Origin: Burkholderiales bacterium
GTDB lineage: Bacteria; Pseudomonadota; Gammaproteobacteria; Burkholderiales; Burkholderiaceae_E
Direction: 5' to 3'
DNA length: 50,787 bases
NCBI GenBank assembly: GCA_947487165.1
Contig: CANKWX010000024.1
Coordinates: 1-50,787 of the forward strand
Shown here: positions 18,801 through 27,570 of the stretch, piece after piece
Layout of the letters: each line of letters opens with the position of its first letter
Numbering within the stretch: position 1 is the stretch's first letter
Notes under the pieces: generated by a model
The model's input: the letters and a program-made list of their open reading frames with translations, nothing else
What the model was told of the DNA's origin: nothing
The model's database searches: none
Position numbers and translations under genes: made by a program

Positions 18801-19975
18801 AGCGCAACGAACTGAGCATGAAGGCGCTCTTTGCCGAAGAGGCAGGGGTCGTGATCCAGGTGCGCCAGTCGGCGCGCGATCGTGTCCTCGGCGTTTTGCG
18901 CGAAGCCGGGCTGTCGCGCGTCTCGAACGTGATCGGCAAGCCCAATGACCGCGATGTCATCGAGATCTGGCGTGATGCCAAAAAGATCTGGGGCGAGCCG
19001 CGCGCGGTGCTGCATGCCGCCTGGAGCGAAACCTCCTACCGGATCGCCGCGCTGCGTGATGATCCGGTCTGCGCCCGCGAAGAGTTTGACAGCCATGGCG
19101 CTGGCGCCCAGCCCCCGCTGGCCGTACACCTCGGTTTCGATCCTGCCAACGATATCGCTGCGCCCTTTATTGGCGTGGGAGCTCGTCCGAGGGTCGCCGT
19201 GCTGCGAGAGCAGGGCGTCAACAGCCAGGTCGAGATGGCGGCTGCGTTCGATCTGGCGGGGTTCGATGCCTACGATGTCCACATGACCGACCTGATCGAT
19301 GGGCGTCACCGACTTCGCGATTTCGCCGGTCTGGTGGCCTGCGGCGGCTTTTCTTACGGCGACGTCCTTGGCGGCGGGACCGGCTGGGCACGGACCATCC
19401 TCTTCAACGCCAACCTTGCCACGCAGTTCGTCGAGTTTTTTCAGCGTCCCGAGACCTTTACGCTCGGTGTGTGCAATGGCTGTCAGATGCTCTCGCAACT
19501 CAAAGCGATCATCCCGGGCGCCGAGCACTGGCCGCGCTTTCGCACCAATCGCTCGGCCCGCTTCGAGGCGCGCTTCGGCATGGTCGAGGTGCTCGATTCG
19601 CCCTCGCTCTTTCTCAAGGGCATGGTCGGATCACGGCTGCCGATTGCGATTGCGCATGGCGAAGGGCGAGCCGAGCACGCACGCGCAGACGATGCAGCAA
19701 GGGCGCTCGCGGTGCTGCGTCATGTCAACGGTGACGGCTCGGCTGCAGACACTTATCCGGCCAACCCGAACGGCTCGCCCGGCGGACTCGCCGGCTACAC
19801 CAGCGTCGATGGGCGGGCGACCATTCTGATGCCTCATCCGGAGCGGGTCTTCCGGATGGTTCAGTGGTCATGGCGACCGGACGAATCGATCAGCGGTTCA
19901 CCCAGAGTGACGGGGACGGCCGGTGAATCGCCGTGGATGAGGCTGTTTCGCAATGCCAGGGTGTACATCGGATGA
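15887..19975 (+). CDS. purL: phosphoribosylformylglycinamidine synthase (FGAM synthase)
   Basis: 1362 residues, the large single-chain form found in proteobacteria. It converts FGAR, glutamine and ATP to FGAM in de novo purine synthesis. Order of parts: N-terminal PurS-like region; first AIR-synthase-type ATP-binding half with [29 protein letters not shown] and [11 protein letters not shown]; second half with SLSMRT and IHDRSDGG; C-terminal glutaminase with Cys1196 (GVCNGCQM), His1317 and Glu1319 (MPHPER). The start is preceded by a pyrimidine-rich leader without a strong Shine-Dalgarno. It stands alone between the oxoprolinase and glycine-zipper genes. Confidence 0.98.
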   Translation: MPEALVLRGGAALSEFRLNRLLQALQSVDEAVADVQATWLHVVLSAQPLSPDTRARVAALLDDGLAVAAEPAGASVLWVMPRLGTVSPWSSKATEIARLCGLDQVSRIERGVSYALTLRKGLGGLLAGLFGVRSPGDEFTAAQRDALAALLHDRMTESVLAPVEHSADIAALFADLPGKPLLTVPVGALGRTALDQANIAMGLALSSDEIDYLLDAFTAAGRDPTDVELMMFSQANSEHCRHKIFNATWTLDGQAQDTSLFGMIRATHAAHPQGTVVAYSDNAAVIEGGPSQRFFAIQKGQNARYVWEPALVHTVLKVETHNHPTAISPFPGAATGSGGEIRDEGATGRASRPRFGLTGFSVSDLRIPGFEQPWETAQDVTAPIDGRPAKPEFLGGPERIATPLSIMIDGPLGGAAFNNEFGRPNLVGYFRTYQQQVGGAVRGYHKPIMIAGGVGDIDAIHVGKHDLPPGSLLIQLGGPGMRIGLGGGAASSMGSGSNTAELDFDSVQRGNAEMQRRAQEVLNACRALGEDNPILSIHDVGAGGLSNALPELVDGAHRGAVFEIDKIPLQASGLSPAEVWCNESQERYVLSIAPESLATFDFLCRRERSPYAVVGTVSDDRKLVLQAADGSRPVDMPLDVLLGKPPRMHRDGQSRQRALPAVDASGLDLGEVALSVLRLPAVASKSFLITIGDRTVGGLSARDQMVGPWQVPVADCAIGLTDHKGVTGDALSIGERTPLAVIDAAASARMAIAESVTNLMGAPIAAIDTIKLSANWMAACGTPDDDADLFHAVKAASDFAIALGIAIPVGKDSLSMRTRWQDTDGSAREVASPTSLIVTACAPVTDVRRALTPQLRTDLGDTTLILIDLGEGRNRLGGSALAQVTQQIGDTVPDVANPQLLSTCFAAMQALNAAGELLAIHDRSDGGLFATVCEMAFAGHCGITLNLDMLTIDPHSADWGDFKIRPEQVAVQRNELSMKALFAEEAGVVIQVRQSARDRVLGVLREAGLSRVSNVIGKPNDRDVIEIWRDAKKIWGEPRAVLHAAWSETSYRIAALRDDPVCAREEFDSHGAGAQPPLAVHLGFDPANDIAAPFIGVGARPRVAVLREQGVNSQVEMAAAFDLAGFDAYDVHMTDLIDGRHRLRDFAGLVACGGFSYGDVLGGGTGWARTILFNANLATQFVEFFQRPETFTLGVCNGCQMLSQLKAIIPGAEHWPRFRTNRSARFEARFGMVEVLDSPSLFLKGMVGSRLPIAIAHGEGRAEHARADDAARALAVLRHVNGDGSAADTYPANPNGSPGGLAGYTSVDGRATILMPHPERVFRMVQWSWRPDESISGSPRVTGTAGESPWMRLFRNARVYIG

Positions 19976-20116
19976 TCCTTGCCGGATTGCCGTGACCTCG
20001 CTCGATGACTGCCCAGTGCCCTGACATCCCGTTACATTCCTTGCAGTTTTTCCTCGCCACACAGCCAATCGCGCGATTAGATTGAAGGCTCCTGCACTTT
20101 TTCAGGTCTGACGTCC

Positions 20117-20650
20117 ATGAAATCGCGACTGTTCTGCGCTTTGGGTTTGATTGGTTCGCTTGCCGCCGTGCCGGCTGCTCAGGCCTTCGACGGTAGCGCT
20201 GTGGCAGGTGCAGTGGTCGGCGCAGGCGCCGGTGCCCTGATGGGTCAGGCCTTTGGTGGCGGAACCGGTGCCATCGTGGGCGGCATGGTCGGTGCTGCAG
20301 CCGGCACTGCGATTGCGAGCGCCAACACGCGGGTCTATTCGTCCCAGCCGGTCTACTACCCGCCGCCGGCTTATCCCGCCCGTCAGGTCTATGCGTCGCT
20401 GCCGGCTTACGTTCAGCCACAGGCCTATGTGCAAGCTCAGGGCTATCTGCCGCAGCAGGGTTACGTTCAGAACCAAGGCTATGCTCAACCGCAGGTCTAT
20501 GTGTCAGTGCCGGCGTATGGTGCGCATCCTTACTACCCTCCCGTGTATCAGCAGCCGGTAGTGGTTTACCGTCCTGAACACGGCTACGGTTACCCGCGAG
20601 GCTATAGAAATGGCTACGGCCATCACCATCACCACGGCGGCTGGCGCTGA
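20117..20650 (+). CDS. exported glycine-zipper protein with Tyr/Gln/Pro-rich tail
   Basis: 177 residues. A signal peptide (about 1-23, ending A-Q-A) is followed by a glycine-zipper segment (about 30-75, repeated G-x-x-x-G with Ala and Val) of the kind found in outer-membrane or surface-antigen proteins. The rest is low complexity, with repeated Y-V-Q/Y-x-Q-P/P-Q-x-Y-V units. It ends with G-Y-G-H-H-H-H-H-G-G-W-R. The histidine cluster may bind metal. The zipper suggests membrane or cell-wall association, but no enzyme function is visible. Probably monocistronic, with a strong hairpin 8 nt after the stop. Confidence 0.8.
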   Translation: MKSRLFCALGLIGSLAAVPAAQAFDGSAVAGAVVGAGAGALMGQAFGGGTGAIVGGMVGAAAGTAIASANTRVYSSQPVYYPPPAYPARQVYASLPAYVQPQAYVQAQGYLPQQGYVQNQGYAQPQVYVSVPAYGAHPYYPPVYQQPVVVYRPEHGYGYPRGYRNGYGHHHHHGGWR

Positions 20651-20657
20651 CTGACCA

Positions 20658-20688
20658 CCGACCCGGCGACAGTGTCGCCCTGGGTCGG
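20658..20688. terminator. strong hairpin between convergent genes
   Basis: CCGACCC with GGGTCGG and, inside it, GGCGAC with GTCGCC form a 13-bp stem with one 2-nt bulge and a 3-nt loop. It lies between the stops of the glycine-zipper gene and the YkgJ-type gene. There is no T tract, so intrinsic termination is less sure; it could serve both strands or protect 3' ends. Confidence 0.5.
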
Positions 20689-20702
20689 CTTCGGCGCAGG
20701 CG

Positions 20703-21080
20703 TCAGGCCGACGGAATGAAGTCCGGGTCGTTCTGGTGTTTGCGCTCGAATTTCAGGAAATCGTAGTAGCCGCATTTGCTGCCATTGGGATAGCTGCGAC
20801 AGACCTTGGGGCGGGCTTCATAAACGGTACAGCGGCGCTCAGTGGTGTCAAAAAATCGGCAGATCGAGCCGTAGACCTCGTCTTTCCTGTGTCTGAGGAT
20901 GCGCTCGCCCGGTTCGTACCAGCGGGTGAAGCGCTTTTCGGCCTGCGCGGTATCGAGACCGAAATGGCGCGCCAGTCGGGCCAGATCGGCGTCTTTGACC
21001 TCAATGCGCGGATAGCTGCAGCAGTAGCCGGGGCACTTGGAACAGTCGTAGCGAACGATTGGGATGGTTTTCGTCGTCAT
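20703..21080 (-). CDS. YkgJ-type cysteine cluster protein (UPF0153)
   Basis: 125 residues. Cysteines are arranged as C13-x2-C16-x3-C20-C21 near the N-terminus, and C-R-F-F, R-R-C-T-V-Y, K-V-C-R-S-Y-P and K-C-G-Y-Y-D further on, the pattern of the zinc- or iron-sulphur-binding CxxCxxxCC family. Function in the family is poorly known; metal binding is inferred from the cysteines. It lies 40 nt downstream of the AEC transporter gene on the same strand and may share its transcript. No clear ribosome-binding site is seen. Confidence 0.85.
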   Translation of the reverse strand: MTTKTIPIVRYDCSKCPGYCCSYPRIEVKDADLARLARHFGLDTAQAEKRFTRWYEPGERILRHRKDEVYGSICRFFDTTERRCTVYEARPKVCRSYPNGSKCGYYDFLKFERKHQNDPDFIPSA

Positions 21081-21120
21081 GGCAATGAGGGTGGGTTGTG
21101 CAGGCCCTGATCAGCGTCTC

Positions 21121-22065
21121 TCAGCCGATCGGGATGGCAAGCAGCCAGATGATGCACGATACCGAGGCCGCCGCCACGAAGGTGCCCAGCACGATGGCTG
21201 CGCCCATGGCCTGAGTATCGACGCCGTAACGCTGGGACAGAATGAAGGCATTGCTGGCAGTCGGCAATCCGGCGGCCAGGATCCCCACGGCGGCCATTCC
21301 TGGCTCGACCCGAAACAGCAGCATGGCCAGCGCCATCAGTGCCGGATGGACCAGCAATTTGATGGCGACCAGACCGCTCACGGTGCGATCAATGACCGCC
21401 TTGCGTGAGCCAAGCGAGGCGCCGATGGCAAAGAGTGCGCAGGGCCCGGCGGCCGATCCCAGCAGCTTCACGAAGGTGTCTGCCGAGGGCGGCAGTTTCC
21501 ACCCGGTCGATGAAAAGAGAAGGCCTGCCGCAATGCCCAGGATTAGCGGGGTTTTCAGCAGACCGATGATCGATTTGCGGATTTGGGCGCCACGGGAGAT
21601 CGCGGTCTGATTGCTGCTGCGCGCAAACTCGAACAGCACGATCGACATGACGATCACAACGAAGATGTCGACGATCAGGGCCATCGCAATGCCAGGCAGT
21701 CGGCGCGGATCGCCAAGCTGTGCGATCAGTGGCAGGCCGAGGTAGCCGATGTTGCCGTGCGTGGCCGCAAACGCCAATCCGATGCTCTGAGTGCGATCAG
21801 TCGACTCGAGCCGGCTGATCGCCTGTGTGCCAAAAAAGATGATCAACCCGGTGACCAGATAGGCGGCTACGAACCGGATATCGAAGAACTCGGACACCGG
21901 ATAGGCCGACACTGCCCGAAAAAGCATCGGCGGCAAGGCGAACATGAACACAAAGGTGTTGATGCCGTCGATGCCCTCGGCACTCAGCAAGCGACGGCGC
22001 GCAGCGATCCAGCCGCATAAAACCAGCGCAAAAACCGGGATGGTTACTTCGAGAACTGTGAGCAT
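21121..22065 (-). CDS. AEC-family (auxin efflux carrier) permease
   Basis: 314 residues with about ten hydrophobic segments, arranged as two five-helix halves. Recognisable features are F-V-F-M-F-A-L-P-P-M-L-F in helix 2 and the Asn-containing T-H-G-N-I-G-Y-L-G-L-P-L of helix 4, plus a late G-L-P-T-A-S-N-A-F-I-L. Family members export auxin in plants, or malonate, malate or other organic acids in bacteria. The substrate is unknown here. I chose the ATG at 22065; a TTG three codons upstream is possible. Confidence 0.88.
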   Translation of the reverse strand: MLTVLEVTIPVFALVLCGWIAARRRLLSAEGIDGINTFVFMFALPPMLFRAVSAYPVSEFFDIRFVAAYLVTGLIIFFGTQAISRLESTDRTQSIGLAFAATHGNIGYLGLPLIAQLGDPRRLPGIAMALIVDIFVVIVMSIVLFEFARSSNQTAISRGAQIRKSIIGLLKTPLILGIAAGLLFSSTGWKLPPSADTFVKLLGSAAGPCALFAIGASLGSRKAVIDRTVSGLVAIKLLVHPALMALAMLLFRVEPGMAAVGILAAGLPTASNAFILSQRYGVDTQAMGAAIVLGTFVAAASVSCIIWLLAIPIG

Positions 22066-22111
22066 GGCAGTCAATCAGACCCGGCACGATACGGACAGTG
22101 GTCGCGGTCGG

Positions 22112-24028
22112 TCAAACGATATTGCGGTCGCGACGCAATCCTCGCCGGATGAATCGACCCGGATCGAGCGCCTGAGCGAGGCTTTGCTGGATTGGTGCCG
22201 GCGCAGCATCAAGGCGTGCGGCGATCAGTTCGGCCGCCAGCACCGACCAGAGCAGTCCCCGGCCGCCAAAGCCTGCCGCGACCCACAAGCCCTGCATCGC
22301 AGGCAGGGGTGAACGATCGCGTCGAATCATGCTGTCGCGCTGCCGGGCGATCTGCCCGATGTCCGGGACCGGGCCGGCGAGTGGGAGATGATCGCGCGTC
22401 GACAACCGCATCCCGGCCGGATGAAAGCGCATCGACAGCGGCGTGACCGGGTTCTGGAGCGACTCACTGTACCGATGCCAGATGGCCGTCGCCGCACGGG
22501 CCTGCTCAGTGTGGTCAGCCACAGAATCGCCCGGGTCGGCAGGCCCAAGCAGCAGGCCTTGGCCATCAATCGGAATGGCATGGCCATTGCCACCCACCAC
22601 GCATGAGGGCATGGCGCCACGCGGGAGGGTGACGCACAGGCTGCGCCCGGGTCGGTGCTGAAGGCAAGCCGCATCGAAGGCATCGGCGAGCGCAAAGGCT
22701 GACGCGGACCGATCGCCGCAGATCGACAGACTGCCGGTCTGCGCTCCTGCCGCGATGACCACCTGCGCGGCTTGTGCCAGACATTGCCCGTCGGGGGCGA
22801 GGGCGTGCCATCGGTCGCCCCGGCGTTCGAGTCGGCTCACGCGGGTCTGGTAATGCGTCTGAATGCCGCCGATCGCCCATCCTGCTGTCAAGACTGCCGG
22901 GTCGGCATGACCGGCTCCTGGCATCCAGATGCCGCCCGAGCGCAAGGCCAATCCGGCCCGGGCGCAGGCCTGGGCGACGCCGACCGGCTCGGCCCATTCG
23001 GCCGGGCTGCCGGCGCAGGCACGCTCGGCCTCATCGGGTGTGCACAGCTGGAGCCTTCCGGACCAAGTGACGCCACCGACGTCGTAGTGGCCCTGACTCA
23101 ACCGGAGGGCTGCCCGTGTGAGCTGGGAAAACGGCGCATCGTCCGAGGTGATCGAGGGATGGTGAGCAAGCGAGGCCTGGCCCGAGGCGCCGACGAGGTC
23201 GTGATCGCCCTGATCGAAGCGCTCGATCGTCCAGCCGCGGCGGGCCAGTGCGAAGGCCGTCGCGCATCCCGCCAGTCCGCTGCCGATAACCAGCGCATGG
23301 CGCTCATCAAGGGGTGCTGGCAGAGCAAACGAGTGCCCGTGCCGGCGATCAAGACCGAAGGCGACCAATCCGCTGGCACCAATCAACTCCAGCTTCATTC
23401 CGGCATCTGACAGGCTTGCCAGGATCGATCCGGGTATCTCGGTCGAGCGATCGATCCCGGCGAGTGCGGCACGCCGATCTGGGGCCAGCCTGGATAGCGC
23501 TGCCCGCAGCATCGGTGGGGTCAGATGAGCCTGAGCATTATCGGCATAGGGCAGATAGAGCGAATCGATACGCGGTACCAGCCCTGGCAACAACGCTGCC
23601 GGCGGCCCCGCGGCCAGCGTCAGCTGGATCCGGGCGCCGGCCAGCTCGATGCGACTGACGCCCTTGAGCGCGATCGGCCATTGATCGAGAAGATCGGCCA
23701 GATCGCGCTGCACACGCCGTCCCGATTCGCAAGACCCTCCGGCTGACGCCGCGTCGATACCCTGCTGCGTGAGGCGCTCGCGCAGCGCCCCGCTCGAGAT
23801 TGGGGACCCTGTGAGTGCCACATAGTGCAGGCGTGCCGGGCGCTGCGGATCGTCATGCCAGGCCCTCAGCGTGGCCAGCAGGGCTGCAGCCGCGCCGAAA
23901 TTCAGATCGAGTACCGTCCAGGTCTCGGCTCCCTGCCAGGCACCGGGCAAGGCGCAGCCGGCGAGCAGCGTGTGTGCTGCATACGCCATTGCATCCTGCG
24001 GCGCGCGGTTCAATATAGGCTTCGTCAT
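22112..24028 (-). CDS. mnmC: MnmC-like tRNA wobble-uridine modification protein with degenerate methyltransferase half
   Basis: 638 residues, the size of fused MnmC. The C-terminal FAD-dependent oxidoreductase (about 243-620) is intact, with VIGSGLAGCATAFALARRGW (247 onward) and WVAAGFGGRGLLWSVLAAELIA near the end. This half removes the carboxymethyl group from cmnm5(s2)U34. The N-terminal half (about 36-230) sits where the SAM-dependent methyltransferase should be, but the usual E-x-G-F-G-T-G-L-N-F motif is replaced by LDLNFGAAAALL (40-51), and the expected acidic D-x-F-x-P-x-x-N-P-x-x-W segment is not recognisable. The final methylation activity may be lost. No clear Shine-Dalgarno. Confidence 0.82.
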   Translation of the reverse strand: MTKPILNRAPQDAMAYAAHTLLAGCALPGAWQGAETWTVLDLNFGAAAALLATLRAWHDDPQRPARLHYVALTGSPISSGALRERLTQQGIDAASAGGSCESGRRVQRDLADLLDQWPIALKGVSRIELAGARIQLTLAAGPPAALLPGLVPRIDSLYLPYADNAQAHLTPPMLRAALSRLAPDRRAALAGIDRSTEIPGSILASLSDAGMKLELIGASGLVAFGLDRRHGHSFALPAPLDERHALVIGSGLAGCATAFALARRGWTIERFDQGDHDLVGASGQASLAHHPSITSDDAPFSQLTRAALRLSQGHYDVGGVTWSGRLQLCTPDEAERACAGSPAEWAEPVGVAQACARAGLALRSGGIWMPGAGHADPAVLTAGWAIGGIQTHYQTRVSRLERRGDRWHALAPDGQCLAQAAQVVIAAGAQTGSLSICGDRSASAFALADAFDAACLQHRPGRSLCVTLPRGAMPSCVVGGNGHAIPIDGQGLLLGPADPGDSVADHTEQARAATAIWHRYSESLQNPVTPLSMRFHPAGMRLSTRDHLPLAGPVPDIGQIARQRDSMIRRDRSPLPAMQGLWVAAGFGGRGLLWSVLAAELIAARLDAAPAPIQQSLAQALDPGRFIRRGLRRDRNIV

Positions 24029-24138
24029 GGGCGGATTATCCGCGCTGCATCACTCAGTGCCTGGCACCGCGACGCCGGGCGAAACATGGGGCAGGCGTCG
24101 GGCAGTCTGCTGACCATCGACAGCCCGATGCCCGATGC

Positions 24139-25299
24139 TCATTGCTCGTCAAAGAGCGGCAGCGTGCCCTCGTCGCTTCGCGGCGCGGGTTTGGCAGTCG
24201 TACCATGCATCGTGCCGACCGACTCATCGGCCGGCGACAATTCGCCCACCCGCACGCCCACCAGCCGAATCGGACGTTCAAGAGCAATGCGCCCCAGGCA
24301 CTCGAAGGCCAGGCGCCGGATCGATGTCCCGTCGTCCAGGGGCGTGTCGACCGTGCGGTCGCGCGTGATCGTCTGAAAGTCTGCAAAGCGCAGCTTGATG
24401 CCCACTGTACGGCCGCGATAGCCACGCTTTTTCAGATCTTCGCCAACCTGCTTCGACAACGCGGCGATCGTCTGCGCCAGCACCTGCCAGTCGCGCACCG
24501 GATGCAGATCGTTCTGGAAAGTGGTCTCCCGGCTGCGTGAACGGGGTTCGGGGTTCAGATCGAGGGGGCGGTCATCGTGCCCATGCGCCGCCCGGTGCAG
24601 CCACTGTCCGTAGCGAGGCGAAAACTGCTCGGACAACCACGCCGGATCGCGGGCGGCGAGCTGGCCGATCGTTGAGATGCCGAGTTGGCTCAGGCGCGCA
24701 TCGGCCTTGGGTCCGACCCCCGGGATCTTGCGGGCAGGCAGGGGCCAGATGCGCTGGCCGATGTCATCTCGACCGATCAGGGTGATGCCGCCCGGCTTGT
24801 CGAGGTCGGAGGCGATCTTGGCGATCAGCTTGTTCGGGGCGATCCCGATCGAGCAGCTCAGCCCGGTCGCATCGAAAACCTGCTTTTGCAGCATCAGGGC
24901 GAGTTCACGGGCGTCTGCCTCAAGCGGCGTCAGATCGAGATAGACCTCGTCAATCCCGCGGTCTTCGATCGCCTCGGTCACTTGCGAGATCGCAGCCTTG
25001 AACTGGCGCGAGACCCTCCGGTAACGCTCGAAATCAACCGGCAAAAAGACACATTCCGGGCATTTTCGCGCTGCAATCGACAGCGCCATGCCCGAATGGA
25101 TGCCGAATGCACGCGCTTCATAAGTGGCTGTCGTGACCACGCCGCGGCGGGTCGGATCACCGCGTCCGCCGATGGCCACCGGCCGGCCGCGTAAGTCCGG
25201 GCGACTCAGCAGTTCGACCGACGCGTAAAACGCATCCATGTCGAGATGCGCAATACGGCGCGAACCTTTTGCAAACGGCTCATCACTCAAACGATTCAC
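24139..25299 (-). CDS. dinB: DNA polymerase IV (Y-family)
   Basis: 386 residues. Palm residues are D20 in HLDMDAFYASVE and D117-E118 in GIDEVYLD. The fingers segment TTATYEARAFGIHSGM is conserved, and two helix-hairpin-helix-like stretches (IPGVGPKAD) follow. The C-terminus ends T-L-P-L-F-D-E-Q, which fits a beta-clamp-binding peptide. The enzyme carries out translesion synthesis. The start is a GTG at 25299, four nt after the stop of the small membrane protein gene; an internal Met would cut into the first catalytic motif. No LexA box was recognised upstream. Confidence 0.95.
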   Translation of the reverse strand: MNRLSDEPFAKGSRRIAHLDMDAFYASVELLSRPDLRGRPVAIGGRGDPTRRGVVTTATYEARAFGIHSGMALSIAARKCPECVFLPVDFERYRRVSRQFKAAISQVTEAIEDRGIDEVYLDLTPLEADARELALMLQKQVFDATGLSCSIGIAPNKLIAKIASDLDKPGGITLIGRDDIGQRIWPLPARKIPGVGPKADARLSQLGISTIGQLAARDPAWLSEQFSPRYGQWLHRAAHGHDDRPLDLNPEPRSRSRETTFQNDLHPVRDWQVLAQTIAALSKQVGEDLKKRGYRGRTVGIKLRFADFQTITRDRTVDTPLDDGTSIRRLAFECLGRIALERPIRLVGVRVGELSPADESVGTMHGTTAKPAPRSDEGTLPLFDEQ

Positions 25300-25302
25300 T
25301 CG

Positions 25303-25548
25303 TCAGGTCAGCCTGAGCATCGACGGATGCCAGCCATACACCAGCAGCAAGACGGCGAAACCCCCGAAACCCCCGAGATAGGCCAGCACCGCCAGCGCTG
25401 AGGCGCCCGCAATCCACATCATCGTGGTGGTGGTGTCGCCCACCACACTGCCGCTGCCACCGGGGTTCGAGGCTGCCACGATCAGCGAATACCTGTGCAG
25501 CAAGGCCACACCAAGCAGGGTGAGTGCAAATACCGCGAATTCGATCAA
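25303..25548 (-). CDS. small two-helix membrane protein, unknown function
   Basis: 81 residues with a hydrophobic helix at about 3-25, a Gly/Ser/Thr loop (NPGGSGSVVGDTTTT) and two hydrophobic stretches to the C-terminus. I do not recognise a family. It is directly upstream of dinB (3 nt between stop and GTG), so it is probably translated from the same mRNA. GC and codon use fit the neighbours, and no other frame here gives a better protein. Confidence 0.6.
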   Translation of the reverse strand: MIEFAVFALTLLGVALLHRYSLIVAASNPGGSGSVVGDTTTTMMWIAGASALAVLAYLGGFGGFAVLLLVYGWHPSMLRLT

Positions 25549-25629
25549 TGTCGCCCGCCTTCCAGGAAATGGCCTGCAGATTGAGCCCGGCAGGATGCCT
25601 GACTTGCGTGGATTGCGTACAGTCGCGGG

Positions 25630-26676
25630 ATGACATCAAACGACCCGACGCAGGATCCGTCTGTTGCTGATGCGCCCCGGCGCGACAGTGTCATTGATGT
25701 CGCAGGCCTGTCGGTCGGGCATTACACCGATCCGCGCCGCGCCACCGGATGCACCGTGATCCTGACGCCCGAAGGCGCGGTCGCAGGCGTCGACGTGCGG
25801 GGCGCAGCACCCGGCACCCGTGAAACCGATCTGCTCGACCCGGTCAATGCAGTTGAACGCATCCATGGACTGGTGCTTGCGGGCGGCAGTGCTTTCGGGC
25901 TGGACGCGGCAAGCGGTGTGGTGGCCTGGCTGGAAGAGCGCGGTGTGGGACTGGCCGTCGGGCCAGTGCGCGTACCGATCGTACCGGCGGCGATCCTGTT
26001 CGACCTGCTGCTCGGCGATCCTTCAATCCGACCGGATGCCCGGGCAGGGCGCCTGGCCTGCGAGGCCGCATCGACCCGGCCGCCGGCCGAAGGCTCGGTG
26101 GGTGCCGGTGCAGGTGCGACGGTCGGCAAGCTCTGGGGCATCGGGCACGCGATGCGCGGTGGCATCGGATCGGCCTCACTTCGGATTTCGGGTGTGACGG
26201 TCGGCGCGCTCGTGGCAGTCAATGCAATTGGCGACGTCATTGATCCCCAGACTGCGCTGCCGATCGCCGGTGCGCGCACTGCCGATGGCAAGCGCCTGCG
26301 CAACACCACGGCGAGTCTGCTAGCAGGCGATTTGCCGCAGCGACTCATGCCTGGCGGATCCACCACGATCGGCTGTGTGGCCACCGACGCCATGCTCACC
26401 AAGGCCGAATGCCGCAAGCTGGCTCAATGCGCCCATGATGGACTGGCCCGCACCATCAACCCGGTGCATACCGCCTTCGATGGCGACACCCTTTTTGCGC
26501 TCTCGACCGGTCGTACCGGCAACACCCTGCATCCGGTGGCTCTCGCAACCGCGGCCGCCGCGGTCACTGCGACCGCTGTATTGCGTGCCATCAAGGCCGC
26601 CACCAGCATTGCCTACCCCGCCAGCGAGCCGATACCTTGCTGGTCCGACTTTCATTCTCAAGGAGCTTCGCGATGA
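25630..26676 (+). CDS. P1-family (S58, DmpA-like) peptidase
   Basis: 348 residues. The start has V-A-G-L-S-V-G-H-Y-T-D, followed by G-C-T-V-I-L, G-V-D-V-R-G-A-A-P-G-T-R-E-T and L-A-G-G-S-A-F-G-L-D-A-A-S-G-V, all typical of the DmpA/BapA aminopeptidase family. G-S-V-G-A-G-A-G-A-T-V-G-K and the later G-S-T-T-I-G-C-V-A-T-D-A lie where the self-processing and catalytic serine region is expected. Members cleave N-terminal amino acids or beta-peptides after autocleavage. The stop overlaps the next ATG by 4 nt (ATGA), so it is coupled to the SIMPL gene. The natural substrate is unknown. Confidence 0.87.
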   Translation: MTSNDPTQDPSVADAPRRDSVIDVAGLSVGHYTDPRRATGCTVILTPEGAVAGVDVRGAAPGTRETDLLDPVNAVERIHGLVLAGGSAFGLDAASGVVAWLEERGVGLAVGPVRVPIVPAAILFDLLLGDPSIRPDARAGRLACEAASTRPPAEGSVGAGAGATVGKLWGIGHAMRGGIGSASLRISGVTVGALVAVNAIGDVIDPQTALPIAGARTADGKRLRNTTASLLAGDLPQRLMPGGSTTIGCVATDAMLTKAECRKLAQCAHDGLARTINPVHTAFDGDTLFALSTGRTGNTLHPVALATAAAAVTATAVLRAIKAATSIAYPASEPIPCWSDFHSQGASR

Positions 26677-27419
26677 ATACCCACCGACGCCGCGCAGGGC
26701 CGGTTGCTCGCACCGCTGCAGTCTGCGCCGCCAGTCTGATACTTGGCCTGATGGGCGCCAAGCTGGCGACGGCCGCGTCCACCCAAGCGTCCACCCCGAC
26801 GCTTCAACTCGACGCGATGGCGAGCGCCACGATTACCAATGACGAGATGGTCGTCGTGCTGGCGTTCGAGCGCGACGGACAGCAACTCGCTCCGATCAAT
26901 GAGGCGGTCGTCTCGCAGCTCAATGCCGCCATTGCCGAGGCCCGTCGTGTCGAGGGCGTGCGTGCGCGCCTCGGGTCGCTGTCGACCGTCCCCAACTTCG
27001 CCCGCGAAGGCAAGCCCAACGGCTGGCGTGTTCGCGGCGAGGTGGTGCTCGAGTCGCGCATGCTGCAGCAGCTCGCACAACTCAGTGGTCGGTTATCTGA
27101 AAAGATGCAGCTCGCGAGTGTGGCGTTCCGACTGTCTTCGGAGCGCAGGCGCACCGAAGAGGACCGTCTGCTGACGGAGGCCGCAAAGAGCTTCCAGAAC
27201 AAGGCAACACAGGCTGCCGCCGCGTTTGGCTTCAAGTCCTATCAGATCCGCGAGCTGTCGCTGCGACCGGGGGGCAATTTTCAGCCAAGGCCGGTCTACA
27301 TGGGACGCAGTGCCGAAGCCATGCCGATGGCGGCGTCGGCGCCGCCCCCGGTGCCAACCGATGGCGGCGAGTCCGAGGTTGTGGTGAGCGTGGGCGGCAC
27401 CGTGAATCTCATGCCTTAG
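26673..27419 (+). CDS. exported SIMPL-domain (DUF541) protein
   Basis: 248 residues with a signal peptide (about 1-35, ending T-A-A-S) and a SIMPL/DUF541 domain: A-S-A-T-I-T-N-D-E-M-V-V-V-L at its start and a repeated beta-alpha pattern with L-E-S-R-M-L-Q-Q-L-A in the middle. These periplasmic proteins form oligomeric cages in some bacteria; their role is poorly known. AGGAG at 26661-26665 sits 7 nt before this ATG, and the start overlaps the peptidase stop as ATGA. The tail is Pro/Ala-rich and then ends in a short beta-like segment. Confidence 0.85.
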   Translation: MNTHRRRAGPVARTAAVCAASLILGLMGAKLATAASTQASTPTLQLDAMASATITNDEMVVVLAFERDGQQLAPINEAVVSQLNAAIAEARRVEGVRARLGSLSTVPNFAREGKPNGWRVRGEVVLESRMLQQLAQLSGRLSEKMQLASVAFRLSSERRRTEEDRLLTEAAKSFQNKATQAAAAFGFKSYQIRELSLRPGGNFQPRPVYMGRSAEAMPMAASAPPPVPTDGGESEVVVSVGGTVNLMP

Positions 27420-27570
27420 CCCACCCCCACGATCCCTGCCAACCCTGCCATCCCTGTATCTGCCCTATCGATCGAGCACTGCCCGCGCTGCGCACCATCG
27501 CGCGGTCTTTCTTGTCAGCAGATCCAGGCAGCAGAATCGAGCGATCTGGTCGGTTCGCAGGCCGACCTGA

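Noticed and set aside
17672-19528. A 618-codon open frame on the - strand inside purL
   Set aside because: PurL motifs run without break on the + strand here; the antisense frame has no recognisable protein features.
20620-20650. Five-histidine run near the C-terminus that could be taken for an engineered tag
   Set aside because: It is embedded in a natural His/Gly/Tyr-rich tail, with no vector or linker sequence nearby.
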